Source: an uncultured Caldimonas sp.
GTDB taxonomy: Bacteria > Pseudomonadota > Gammaproteobacteria > Burkholderiales > Burkholderiaceae
Length of the DNA stretch: 27,921 bases
Assembly (NCBI RefSeq): GCF_946480305.1
Contig: NZ_CAMLJQ010000052.1
Location: 1 to 27,921 of the forward strand
Reading direction: 5' to 3'
Shown: piece after piece, positions 15,721-23,913 of the stretch
How the letters are laid out: each line of letters opens with the position of its first letter
How positions within the stretch are numbered: position 1 is the first letter of the stretch
Translations under genes and position numbers: made by a program
Notes under the pieces: generated by a model
Seen by the model: only the letters and a program-made list of their open reading frames with translations
Database searches by the model: none
What the model was told of the DNA's origin: nothing

Positions 15721-17490
15721 ATGAGCCGCTCCGAGACCACCCGTGAATCGCTGCGCGAACGCGTCGGCGCCAGCTCCAAGGACGCGGTCGTCCTGGAGGA
15801 AATGCAGCGCATGGGCTTCTGGCCCGTCGGCGAGGGGCAGCCCACCGCGGCCGAATCGCTGATCAGGCGCGAGGCCGAGCTGACGCAGGAGCTGCACAAG
15901 CTCGGCCAGGAGCTGAACCTCTACCGCGACCCCGAACAGGCCTTGAAGGTCATGCGCAAGGAGCGCCTTGCGGCGGCTCGCGCACGACGAGAGGAAACGC
16001 GCCGCCGCCACGCGGAACAGCGCCACGCCCGTGCGCTGGCGTGGCACCACCTGCGCGATGCCGAGATCGGCTATCTCGGCGAAGGCGTCTCCGGCGGGTT
16101 GTCGGCCACGCAAAGCCGGCATGAACGGCTCGCGGCCAACAACCTGCCCTGCTTCGACCGCGCTTCGGAGCTCGCCGAGGCGATGGGCATCAGCGTGCGC
16201 GAGCTGCGCTTCCTGACGTTCCGGCGCGAGGTGTCGCGCCTCACGCACTACCGCCGCTTCCAGCTGCCCAAGAAGACCGGCGGGCAGCGGCTGATCAGCG
16301 CGCCGATGCCTCGCCTCAAGCGCGCGCAGTACTGGGTGCTCGACCAGATCCTGTCCAAGGTGGCCTTGCACGACGCAGCGCACGGCTTCCGGCCCGGGCG
16401 CTCCATCGTCACGAATGCGCAGCCGCACGTGGGGCAGGCCGTGGTGCTCAACCTCGACCTGCGCGACTTCTTCCCGTCGATCGGGCACGCGCGGGTCAAG
16501 GGTGTGTTCGCCGGGCTGGGCTACTCCGAACAGGTGGCCACCGTGCTCGCGCTGCTCTGTACCGAGACCCCGACGGACGAAGTGCAGGTCGATGGACAGC
16601 GCTACTACGTGGCGGCGGGGCCGCGCTGCCTGCCCCAAGGCGCGCCGAGCAGCCCGCAACTCACCAACCTGCTGTGCCGGCGGCTCGATCGCCGACTGCA
16701 AGGTGCGGCCATCAAGCTGGGCTTTCATTACACCCGCTACGCGGACGACCTCACCTTCTCGGGCGATGGCGAGGCACGCGCGAAGCTGGGCAAGCTGCTG
16801 TGGCGCGTGAAGGCGATCGTCGCGGACGAAGGCTTCACCTTGCACCCCGACAAGCAGCGCGTGATGCGCGACAGCCAGCGGCAGGAAGTGACCGGTATCG
16901 TCGTCAACGAGCGGCCCACCGTGAGCCGCGCAAAGCTCAAAGCACTGCGCGCCACCCTCCACCACATCGAACGCGACGGCCCGCAGGGCAAGCATTGGCA
17001 AGGCAACCCGGACGTGCTGCCGGCCATCGCCGGCTATGCGCGCTTCGTGGCGATGGTCGACCCGGGCAAGGGCCAGCCGCTGGTGCACAGGATCGCGGCG
17101 TTGCAGGCGCGTTGGGGCGCGACGGCCACTGCCGCATCAGCCACCGCTGCTGCCCGCATGCCGCATGCGGCGTTTCGCCGGCTGGCGGCCGCAGGCCAGC
17201 CACCCGCCTCGCCGTGGTGGACGCCCGCACCCCGGCCCGAGCCGGTGCGGGAGCAAACCGCGCAGGAACGCAAAGAAGAGCGTGCCGCGGCAAAAGCCGC
17301 CGAGGCGGCAGCCCATGCACCGGTGGCAGCCCCGCGAAGCACCGGCACGGCCTTCGGGCCCAGCGCCCAGGCACCGCACCGCGAACCGACCGATGGCGAA
17401 AAGCTGCGCGCGCACTTCCGCGCGATGGTGCCGCTGCTGGTTGGCTTTGCTGCCGTGATGGCGCTGATCTGGCTGACGCTGAAGCGCTGA
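15721..17490 (+). CDS. Retron-type reverse transcriptase with C-terminal membrane anchor
   Basis: A 589-aa RT that should prime on the adjacent RNA and make msDNA. Seen motifs: fingers LPKKTGGQRLISAPMPRLKR (182-201), DAAHGFRPGRS (218-228; retron region X, usually NAxxH), catalytic LNLDLRDFFPSI (243-254), QGAPSSPQLTN (306-316), YADD (340-343) and VTG (390-392, retron region Y). Residues 1-140 are an N-terminal extension with a highly charged helix (about 76-115). After the RT/thumb (to about 466) comes an Ala/Pro/Glu-rich linker (about 467-560) and one hydrophobic helix at 569-586 (MVPLLVGFAAVMALIWL) ending in KR. This predicts an inner-membrane tail anchor. The gene lies 106 bp after repeat a2, last in the cassette, and converges with the MscS gene. 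Retron RT identity is secure; the type assignment is from the neighbours. Confidence 0.93.
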   Translation: MSRSETTRESLRERVGASSKDAVVLEEMQRMGFWPVGEGQPTAAESLIRREAELTQELHKLGQELNLYRDPEQALKVMRKERLAAARARREETRRRHAEQRHARALAWHHLRDAEIGYLGEGVSGGLSATQSRHERLAANNLPCFDRASELAEAMGISVRELRFLTFRREVSRLTHYRRFQLPKKTGGQRLISAPMPRLKRAQYWVLDQILSKVALHDAAHGFRPGRSIVTNAQPHVGQAVVLNLDLRDFFPSIGHARVKGVFAGLGYSEQVATVLALLCTETPTDEVQVDGQRYYVAAGPRCLPQGAPSSPQLTNLLCRRLDRRLQGAAIKLGFHYTRYADDLTFSGDGEARAKLGKLLWRVKAIVADEGFTLHPDKQRVMRDSQRQEVTGIVVNERPTVSRAKLKALRATLHHIERDGPQGKHWQGNPDVLPAIAGYARFVAMVDPGKGQPLVHRIAALQARWGATATAASATAAARMPHAAFRRLAAAGQPPASPWWTPAPRPEPVREQTAQERKEERAAAKAAEAAAHAPVAAPRSTGTAFGPSAQAPHREPTDGEKLRAHFRAMVPLLVGFAAVMALIWLTLKR

Positions 17491-17496
17491 ACCGCG

Positions 17497-17509
17497 CCGC
17501 CTCGGGCGG
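17497..17509. terminator. Small hairpin between convergent RT and MscS genes
   Basis: CCGCC-TCG-GGCGG forms a 5-bp stem with a 3-nt loop in the 24-bp gap between the two stops. It is symmetric and could serve both strands, but lacks a T run and is short. Confidence 0.3.
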
Positions 17510-17514
17510 GCCGG

Positions 17515-18810
17515 CTACTGCGCCGCGGCGGGTGGCAGCGCCGCGTAGGGTGTCGGCCGCACATGCACCACCCGCTGGGGGAACGGGATGTCGATGCCCT
17601 CGCGCGCGAACAGGTCCAGGATGGCCAGGTTCACCGCCGAGCGCACGTTGGCCTGCCCGTTTTCCGGGTCGGCAATCCAGAAGTACACGGTGATCTCCAG
17701 GCCGTCGGCCGCGAAGTTCGTCAGATGGGCTGCCGGAGCCGGATCGGGCAGCACCCGTTCGATAGCAGAGACCACCTCGACGATCTTGCCGCGCAGCGTC
17801 GATACGTCAGTGCCGTAGGCCACTTGCACGATGCTCTGCAGCAGGATGTTGCGGTCGGCAAACGACAGATTCTCGACGCGGGTGGTGATGAGGGTTTCGT
17901 TGGGAACGATGGACTCGCGTCCGCCCGGCGACCGGATCACTGTGTAGCGGGTGTTGATGTCCATCACCTGGCCTTCGAAGTTGTCGACCCGCACGAAGTC
18001 GCCGATGCGCAGCGACCGCTCTGCAAGGATCACGAAGCCGCTCACGTAGTTGGCGGCCAGCTTCTGCAAGCCGAAGCCGATGCCCACGCCCACGGCACCG
18101 CCCAACACCGAGAGCGCGGTCAGGTCGATGCCGACCGCCGACAGCGCCAGCAGCAGGCCCACGAACAACAGCACCGCGCGCAACGCATTCGCCGCAGCCT
18201 TGCGCAAGGACAAACGCTCGCCGACCGCGCCCTTCAGCAGGTGCGCCTCGATCGCCGCGGACACCCACAGCGCGAGCATGAGCACGAAGCCCGCCGACAG
18301 CGTGCCCTCAATGATCTTGCGCAAGGACACCTTCACGGTGCCGAACGACCAGGTGATCTGGTCGAGCTCCTCCATCACGACCGGCAGCACGCCGGTGATC
18401 CACAGCACCACGGCCAGCCACGCCACCCAGGAGATGGTGCGCTCCACCGTGCGCACCAAGGTCGACGCAGGGAAGGCGAGCGACAGCACGCGCACGCTCA
18501 GGCGGATCACCGCGAACGAGATCAGCACCGGGATCGCCACGCGGAACACCGCGATCGGGATCACCGGCTGCAGCGCCAGCCGGGCGCCGAATGCGAGCGA
18601 CAGGGCCAGCACCGGGAACAGCGCCCCATCGACGATGCGCTCGCCGAACCACACCGAGCGGCCGTTGGTAGCCTGCCCGCGCAACAGCCGCACCGCACCC
18701 CAGGCCACGGCAAGGCAGCTGACGACGACCGCCAGTTCGACCAAGGCCGTGGGTTGCGTGAAAGAGGCGAACAGTGCCGACAGTTCGTCGGTCGTCATCG
18801 GTTGAGCCAT
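17515..18810 (-). CDS. MscS-family mechanosensitive ion channel
   Basis: A 431-aa inner-membrane protein. Several membrane helices occupy about residues 22-225. The pore-lining helix and start of the beta domain are typical of MscS (LGGAVGVGIGFGLQKLAANY, about 236-255, then GFVILAERSLRIGDFVRV). A Gly/Ala-rich pore helix and the soluble C-terminal vestibule (SPGGRESIVPNETLITTRVE) are both present. Such channels open under membrane tension to release solutes during osmotic downshock. It is longer than E. coli MscS (286 aa) by extra N-terminal helices. Start: ATG 18810, preceded by GAGGG 7 nt upstream, preferred over an in-frame ATG 17 codons earlier. Confidence 0.92.
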   Translation of the reverse strand: MAQPMTTDELSALFASFTQPTALVELAVVVSCLAVAWGAVRLLRGQATNGRSVWFGERIVDGALFPVLALSLAFGARLALQPVIPIAVFRVAIPVLISFAVIRLSVRVLSLAFPASTLVRTVERTISWVAWLAVVLWITGVLPVVMEELDQITWSFGTVKVSLRKIIEGTLSAGFVLMLALWVSAAIEAHLLKGAVGERLSLRKAAANALRAVLLFVGLLLALSAVGIDLTALSVLGGAVGVGIGFGLQKLAANYVSGFVILAERSLRIGDFVRVDNFEGQVMDINTRYTVIRSPGGRESIVPNETLITTRVENLSFADRNILLQSIVQVAYGTDVSTLRGKIVEVVSAIERVLPDPAPAAHLTNFAADGLEITVYFWIADPENGQANVRSAVNLAILDLFAREGIDIPFPQRVVHVRPTPYAALPPAAAQ

Positions 18811-18891
18811 GCGGCGACCCTCGTGCTGGTTTTCGTGAAAACGCGCGAAGGATAGCCGCACCGCAAGACAGGTGCAGCGGCGGGGCTGGCG

Positions 18892-19827
18892 CTACACGTC
18901 GGCCAGCACCCTCACGTGGGCAGCCACACTGCGGGCGAGTGCGCTGAGGTTGTAGCCGCCTTCAAGGCACGACACGATGCGCCCCTTGGCATGTCGCTCG
19001 GCCACGTCCTTGACGCGCCGGGTGATCCACTCGTAGTCGGCCTCGACGAGGCCGAGTTGTCCGAGGTCGTCTTCCCGGTGCGCGTCGAAGCCCGCCGAGA
19101 TGAAGATCATCTCCGGCTTGAAGCGCTCGAGCCGCGGTATCCACACGGCCTCGATCAGCTCGCGGATTTCCATGCCGCGCGTATACGCGGGCACCGGCAG
19201 GTTCACCATGTTGTCGGCCGACGCTTCAGTGCCGCTGTACGGGTACAGCGGGTGCTGGAAGAAGCTGACCATCAGCACGCGGTCGTCGCCTGCGAAGATG
19301 TCTTCGGTCCCGTTGCCGTGGTGCACGTCGAAGTCGACGATCGCCACGCGCTTGAGCCGGCGCACGTCGAGCGCATGCCTGGCCGCCACCGCCACGTTGT
19401 TGAAGAAGCAGAAGCCCATCGCCTGGGCGCGCATCGCGTGGTGGCCGGGGGGGCGCACCGCGCAGAACGCGTTTTCCAGTTCGCGGTCGATCACTGCATC
19501 GGTGGCAGCGACCGCAGCCCCGGCCGAGCGCAACGCGGCCGCCCAGGTATGGGGGCACACCACCGTGTCCATGTCGATGGCGCGGCGTTCGCCGCTGGCG
19601 GCCACCTGCTCCATCAGGTCTTTCAGGTTGAGCACGTAGGCGGTGCTGTGCGCCAGCTCGATGTCGGTCAGGTCGGCCAACGGGGCATCGCGCTTGTCGA
19701 CGCCGAGCTCGATGCCGCTGGCGAGCAGAAAGTCCTCGATCGCGTCGAGGCGCTCCGGGCATTCGGGGTGCCCGGCACCCATGTCGTGACGACGGCAATC
19801 GGGATGGCTGTAGTAGCCCGTGGCCAT
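18892..19827 (-). CDS. Histone deacetylase family (class II-like) amidohydrolase
   Basis: A 311-aa zinc amidohydrolase of the HDAC/acetylpolyamine deacetylase superfamily. Motifs: RPPGHHAMRAQAMGFCFFNN (active-site His129-His130), DFDVHHGNGTEDIF (zinc ligands D167 and H169) and ISAGFDAHREDDLG (third ligand D248); GGYNLSAL follows near the end. Bacterial members remove acetyl groups from small molecules or lysines; the substrate here is not determinable. An alternative ATG lies 7 codons upstream (19848); I chose 19827 because the homologous core begins with ATGYYSHPDC. It is divergent from moxR with only about 50 bp between them, so the two promoters must overlap. Confidence 0.93.
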   Translation of the reverse strand: MATGYYSHPDCRRHDMGAGHPECPERLDAIEDFLLASGIELGVDKRDAPLADLTDIELAHSTAYVLNLKDLMEQVAASGERRAIDMDTVVCPHTWAAALRSAGAAVAATDAVIDRELENAFCAVRPPGHHAMRAQAMGFCFFNNVAVAARHALDVRRLKRVAIVDFDVHHGNGTEDIFAGDDRVLMVSFFQHPLYPYSGTEASADNMVNLPVPAYTRGMEIRELIEAVWIPRLERFKPEMIFISAGFDAHREDDLGQLGLVEADYEWITRRVKDVAERHAKGRIVSCLEGGYNLSALARSVAAHVRVLADV

Positions 19828-19877
19828 GTGACTTTGTCCCCGTCTCATCGTGTTGATTTGGGTTAATGTGCTCGGCC

Positions 19878-20816
19878 ATGAGCACCCCCAAGAACAACGA
19901 ACTGCACGTGCAGCTGAAGCGGCTGCTGGATCAGGTTAACACGATCATCGTGGGCAAGCGCACGCAGGTGGAAGACAGCATCGCCTGCCTGCTGGCCGGT
20001 GGCCACCTGCTGATCGAGGACGTGCCCGGCGTCGGCAAAACCACGTTGGCGCACACGTTGGCGGTATCGCTGGGGCTGCGCTTTTCGCGCGTGCAGTTCA
20101 CGGCCGACCTGATGCCGTCCGACCTGGTGGGCGTGAGCGTCTATGAGCGGGGCAAGGAGGCCTTCGTGTTCCACCCCGGGCCGGTGTTTTCGCAAGTGCT
20201 GCTGGCCGACGAGATCAACCGTGCGGGCCCCAAGACCCAGAGCGCGCTGCTCGAAGCGATGGAAGAGCACCAGGTCACCGTCGAAGGCGAAACCCGGCCA
20301 TTGCCGCAACCCTTCTTCGTGATCGCCACCCAGAATCCGAACGACCAGCTCGGTACCTACCCGCTGCCGGAGTCGCAACTCGACCGCTTCCTGATGTGCA
20401 TCACGCTCGGCTACCCGGACAGGGCCTCCGAACGTGCGCTGCTCGCCGGCCGCGACCGGCGCGACGCGATCCAGACCCTGCAGGCGGTGATGCCGCCCGA
20501 CACGCTGGCCGCCGTGCAGCAGGCCGTGCGCGAGGTGCACGCAGCCGAACCGCTGCTCGACTACCTGCAGGACCTCATCGCCGCGACCCGCTCCGGCCAA
20601 TGGTTCGCCGAAGGCTTGAGCCCCCGCGCCGGCATTGCCGTGCTGCGGGCCGCCAAGGCGCGCGCGTTCATTGCGCAACGCGACTACGTGGCGCCCGACG
20701 ACGTGCAGGCCGTGCTGCCGCAGACCATCGCTCACCGGCTCGTCCCGGTGGCCAGCAGCGGCCGCGGCCGTGCCGAGCAGGTGCGCGCGATGATCGAGGC
20801 GGTACCGCTGCCGTGA
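19878..20816 (+). CDS. moxR: MoxR-family AAA+ ATPase
   Basis: A 312-aa AAA+ ATPase with Walker A EDVPGVGKTTLAHT (G51-T55), Walker B VLLADEINRAGPKTQ (D111-E112), and sensor region FFVIATQNPNDQLGTYPLPE. MoxR proteins act as chaperone-like ATPases for partners encoded beside them, here the DUF58 and TgpA-like proteins. The stop overlaps the DUF58 start (GTGA). The start is uncertain: ATG 19866 and ATG 19878 are both in frame and neither has a clear ribosome binding site. A perfect GTGCTC/GAGCAC inverted repeat (19868-19885) covers the second ATG and could mask it in the mRNA. Confidence 0.93.
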   Translation: MSTPKNNELHVQLKRLLDQVNTIIVGKRTQVEDSIACLLAGGHLLIEDVPGVGKTTLAHTLAVSLGLRFSRVQFTADLMPSDLVGVSVYERGKEAFVFHPGPVFSQVLLADEINRAGPKTQSALLEAMEEHQVTVEGETRPLPQPFFVIATQNPNDQLGTYPLPESQLDRFLMCITLGYPDRASERALLAGRDRRDAIQTLQAVMPPDTLAAVQQAVREVHAAEPLLDYLQDLIAATRSGQWFAEGLSPRAGIAVLRAAKARAFIAQRDYVAPDDVQAVLPQTIAHRLVPVASSGRGRAEQVRAMIEAVPLP

Positions 20817-21829
20817 GCCCGGCACAGGCTGCTCACGACCGGTTCGGTTGGCTGAACCCGGCGGCCCGGGTGCGCGAGCGCTTTCGCCGCTGGTGGCAGG
20901 CGCGGTTGCCGCTGTCCGACGTGCTGGTGCTGACGCAGCGCAATGTCTACATCCTGCCCACACGTCCCGGCTTCGTGTTTGCCGCGACGCTGGTGGTGCT
21001 GCTGATCGCATCGATCAACTACCAGCTCAACCTGGGCTACCTGCTCACCTTCCTGCTGGCCGGTGCCGGCGTGGCAGGAATGCACATCACACACGGCACG
21101 CTGCGCGGGCTGACGCTGCGGCTGAAAGCACCGCTGCCTGTTTTCGCGGGCGACGCTGCCCAGCTGGAAGTCACACTGACCAGCGAGGACCGCCGCACGC
21201 GCTACGGCATCGGCCTGCGCGTCTACGCCGACCGCGCGAAGACAGGCAGCGAAGGGTGGGCCTGGACCGACGTCCCTGCGCAGTCGCAGGCAAGCACGCA
21301 CGTCAGCTTCCAGCCGGAGCGGCGGGGCTGGCACACCGTGCCCACGCTCACGGCCGAGACCCGCTTCCCGTTGGGCATCTTCCGCGTCTGGGCGGTGTGG
21401 CGACCCGCCTCCCGCCTGCTCGTCTACCCCGCACCCGAGCCCTACCCGCCGCCGCTGCCGGTCACGCAGGCGCTGCCTGGTGGGCCGCTGCAGGCGCGCC
21501 GCAGCGAAGGCGGCGACACCGAGGGCGTGCGCGCCTACCGGCGCGGCGACCCGCTCAAGCTCGTGGTGTGGAAGAAGGTCGCCAAGACCGACGAACTGGT
21601 GAGCCGCGACACCGCGGCGGCCGCGCGCCAGGAACTGTGGCTCGACTACCAGCAGACCGGCGCGCTGGCCGCCGAGCAGCGACTGTCGCGCCTCACCGCC
21701 TGGGTGCTGGCGGCCGAGCGGCTGGGCCTGGTCTACGGCCTGCGGCTGCCCGGTGCCGCCGAGATCACCCCCGACAACGGCGAGGCACACAAGCGCCGCT
21801 GCCTCGAACTGCTCGCCTTGCACCCATGA
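20813..21829 (+). CDS. DUF58 domain membrane-associated protein
   Basis: A 338-aa protein starting at GTG 20813 inside the moxR stop. Two adjacent membrane helices lie at about 52-70 and 72-92. The DUF58 signature lies near residues 233-265 (GGDTEGVRAYRRGDPLKLVV, then WKKVAKTDELVSRD), equivalent to the family's GD...W.k.aR core. DUF58 proteins typically pair with MoxR ATPases and transglutaminase-like membrane proteins; their biochemical role is not firmly known. The frame is open far upstream, but that extension is a shadow of moxR. The end overlaps the next ATG by 4 bp. Confidence 0.9.
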   Translation: MSPAQAAHDRFGWLNPAARVRERFRRWWQARLPLSDVLVLTQRNVYILPTRPGFVFAATLVVLLIASINYQLNLGYLLTFLLAGAGVAGMHITHGTLRGLTLRLKAPLPVFAGDAAQLEVTLTSEDRRTRYGIGLRVYADRAKTGSEGWAWTDVPAQSQASTHVSFQPERRGWHTVPTLTAETRFPLGIFRVWAVWRPASRLLVYPAPEPYPPPLPVTQALPGGPLQARRSEGGDTEGVRAYRRGDPLKLVVWKKVAKTDELVSRDTAAAARQELWLDYQQTGALAAEQRLSRLTAWVLAAERLGLVYGLRLPGAAEITPDNGEAHKRRCLELLALHP

Positions 21830-23913
21830 ACACCCGCGCCTCCACGCCCTTGTTGCGCAGCTGGATGCCGGCCGGCTGGCCGGCCTGGCGGCACCTGCCG
21901 CGCGAAACGCGTGACACGCTGTTCCTGCTCGGCGTCATTGCCTGGGTGGTGGGGCCGCACGTGGCGCGGCTGCCGTGGTGGTGCTCGGTGCTCGCCGCCG
22001 GCGTGCTGCTGTGGCGCGCGTCACTGGCGCTCGGCAACGCCGCGCTGCCCAGCCGGTGGGTGCTGGTGGCGCTGCTGCTCGCCTCCCTCGCCGCGACCTT
22101 TGCCACCCACCGCACGCTGCTGGGCAAGGAGGCCGGCGTCACGCTGGTGGTGGTGCTGATGGCGCTGAAGACATTGGAGCTGCGGGCCCGGCGCGACGCC
22201 TTCGTCGTGTTCTTCCTCGGCTTCTTCCTGGTGCTCACGCACTTTCTCTACTCGCAGTCGCTGCTGCTGGCGCTGGCGATGATCCTTGCCGTCTGGGGCC
22301 TGCTCACGGCGCTCGTGGTCGCGCACATGCCGGTGGGCCAGCCCAGCCTGGCGCGCGCCGGTGGCCTGGCGGCTCGCATGTGCGTGCTCGGCGCGCCGGT
22401 GATGGTCGCGCTGTTCGTGTTGTTCCCCCGCTTCGGCCCGCTGTGGGGCCTGCCGAGCGACGCCTTCAACAACCGCACCGGCCTGTCGAACGCCATGGAG
22501 ATGGGCAGCGTCGCCGAGCTGGCGCTCGATGACAGCATCGCGCTGACCCTGAAGTTCGACGGCACCGCTCCGCCAGCGAACGCGCTCTACTTCCGCGGTC
22601 CCGTGCTCGCCGACTTCGACGGCAAGCAGTGGCGGCCGCTGCCCCATAAATACTGGCCGCAGGGGCAGCACCCCGACCTCGACCTCGACGTGCGCGGCCG
22701 GGCGTGGAACTACGAGATCACCGTGGAGCCGACCCCTGTGGCCGTGCTGCCCGTGCTCGAAGCCACCCCGCAGATCCCGCCGCTCGAAGACGTGCGCCCC
22801 CGTCTGCGCGACGACCTGCAATGGACGACCGGTCAACCGCTGCGCGACCGGCAGCGCTTCCGCGCCACCGCCTACACCAGCTTCAGCCACGGCCCCACGG
22901 AGCGGGTGCTCGGCCTACAGGACTACCTGGAGCTGCCGCCCGGCTACAACCCGCGCACGCTGGCCTGGGCCGCCGAACTGCGCCGCCAGCCGCGCTATGC
23001 CGAGGCCGACGCGAAGACGCTCGCGCAAGCCGTGCTGGAGCACATCCGCGCCGAGCGCTTCGTCTACACGCTGGTGCCCGGCACCTATGGCGACGAGAAC
23101 GGCTACCACGCGATCGACGAGTTCTGGCTCGACCGGCGCGAGGGTTTTTGCGAGCATTTCGCCGCCGCCTTCGTCGTGGTGATGCGTGCGATGGACGTGC
23201 CCGCACGCATCGTCACCGGCTACCAGGGCGCCGAGCGCAATCCGGTGGACGGCTACTACATCGTGCGCAACGCCTTCGCGCACGCGTGGGCCGAATACTG
23301 GCAGCCCGGCGTGGGATGGGTGCGTGCAGACCCGACCGGCGCCGTGGCGCCCGACCGTGTCGGCCGCACCCTCAACCTGCGCCCTTCGCCCGGCATCGTC
23401 GCGACCGCCTTCGACAACGTGAACCCCGAGCTGTGGCGCACGCTGCGCAACCGGTGGGAAGCCGTCAACACCGCGTGGAACCAGTGGGTGCTCAACTACT
23501 CCCGCGGCCGGCAGCTCGACCTGCTGAAGCACCTCGGCTTTCGCTCCCCCAGCTGGGAAGACCTGTCGATGCTGTTAATGGCGCTGGTGGTGCTGGCCGC
23601 CTCGATGGGTGCAGCGTGGGCCTGGTGGGAACGCCAGCGCATGGACCCGTGGGTGCGCGCCTACCACCAGATGCAGACCCATCTCGCTGCGGCGGGCCTG
23701 CCGAGCGGGCCGCACGTACCGCCCGGCACGCTGGCGCAGCAAGCGCTGCAACGCTTCGGCGCAGCCGCCGAGCCCGTGGCGCAGCTGCTGCGCCAGATGG
23801 AAGCCCTACGCTATGCGCCGGCATCCGCCCGCGGCGCGCGCGGTGGGCCTACACTGGCGCGCTCGCTTGCGCGCGATCTACGCCGCGCCGTTCTCGATCT
23901 CCGACATGCCTGA
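21826..23913 (+). CDS. tgpA: TgpA-like membrane transglutaminase-domain protein (DUF3488)
   Basis: A 695-aa inner-membrane protein. Six or more N-terminal helices lie within about residues 25-210, then a periplasmic transglutaminase core with a complete triad: C442 in EGFCEHFAAAF, H486 in NAFAHAWAEYW and D502 in VRADPTGAVAPDRV. A C-terminal membrane helix lies at about 580-600 (MLLMALVVLAASMGAAWAWW) with a cytoplasmic tail carrying DUF4129-like sequence. In Pseudomonas aeruginosa the homologue TgpA sits beside the same MoxR and DUF58 partners and is essential. Start ATG 21826 overlaps the DUF58 stop; the longer upstream frame is spurious. It overlaps mltB by 8 bp. Confidence 0.92.
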   Translation: MNTRASTPLLRSWMPAGWPAWRHLPRETRDTLFLLGVIAWVVGPHVARLPWWCSVLAAGVLLWRASLALGNAALPSRWVLVALLLASLAATFATHRTLLGKEAGVTLVVVLMALKTLELRARRDAFVVFFLGFFLVLTHFLYSQSLLLALAMILAVWGLLTALVVAHMPVGQPSLARAGGLAARMCVLGAPVMVALFVLFPRFGPLWGLPSDAFNNRTGLSNAMEMGSVAELALDDSIALTLKFDGTAPPANALYFRGPVLADFDGKQWRPLPHKYWPQGQHPDLDLDVRGRAWNYEITVEPTPVAVLPVLEATPQIPPLEDVRPRLRDDLQWTTGQPLRDRQRFRATAYTSFSHGPTERVLGLQDYLELPPGYNPRTLAWAAELRRQPRYAEADAKTLAQAVLEHIRAERFVYTLVPGTYGDENGYHAIDEFWLDRREGFCEHFAAAFVVVMRAMDVPARIVTGYQGAERNPVDGYYIVRNAFAHAWAEYWQPGVGWVRADPTGAVAPDRVGRTLNLRPSPGIVATAFDNVNPELWRTLRNRWEAVNTAWNQWVLNYSRGRQLDLLKHLGFRSPSWEDLSMLLMALVVLAASMGAAWAWWERQRMDPWVRAYHQMQTHLAAAGLPSGPHVPPGTLAQQALQRFGAAAEPVAQLLRQMEALRYAPASARGARGGPTLARSLARDLRRAVLDLRHA

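Noticed and set aside
15721..17490. Group II intron or diversity-generating retroelement as the source of the RT
   Set aside because: No maturase/HNH domain and no group II intron structure recognised; no template/variable repeat pair seen. The VTG motif, region X and adjacent msr-msd RNA favour a retron.
17563..18855. 430-codon plus-strand frame opposite the MscS gene
   Set aside because: His/Arg/Asp/Gln-rich shadow of a recognised channel.
20848..21825. Upstream extension of the TgpA frame through the DUF58 gene
   Set aside because: Arg/Ala-rich shadow; the ATG at 21826 overlaps the preceding stop and begins the homologous region.
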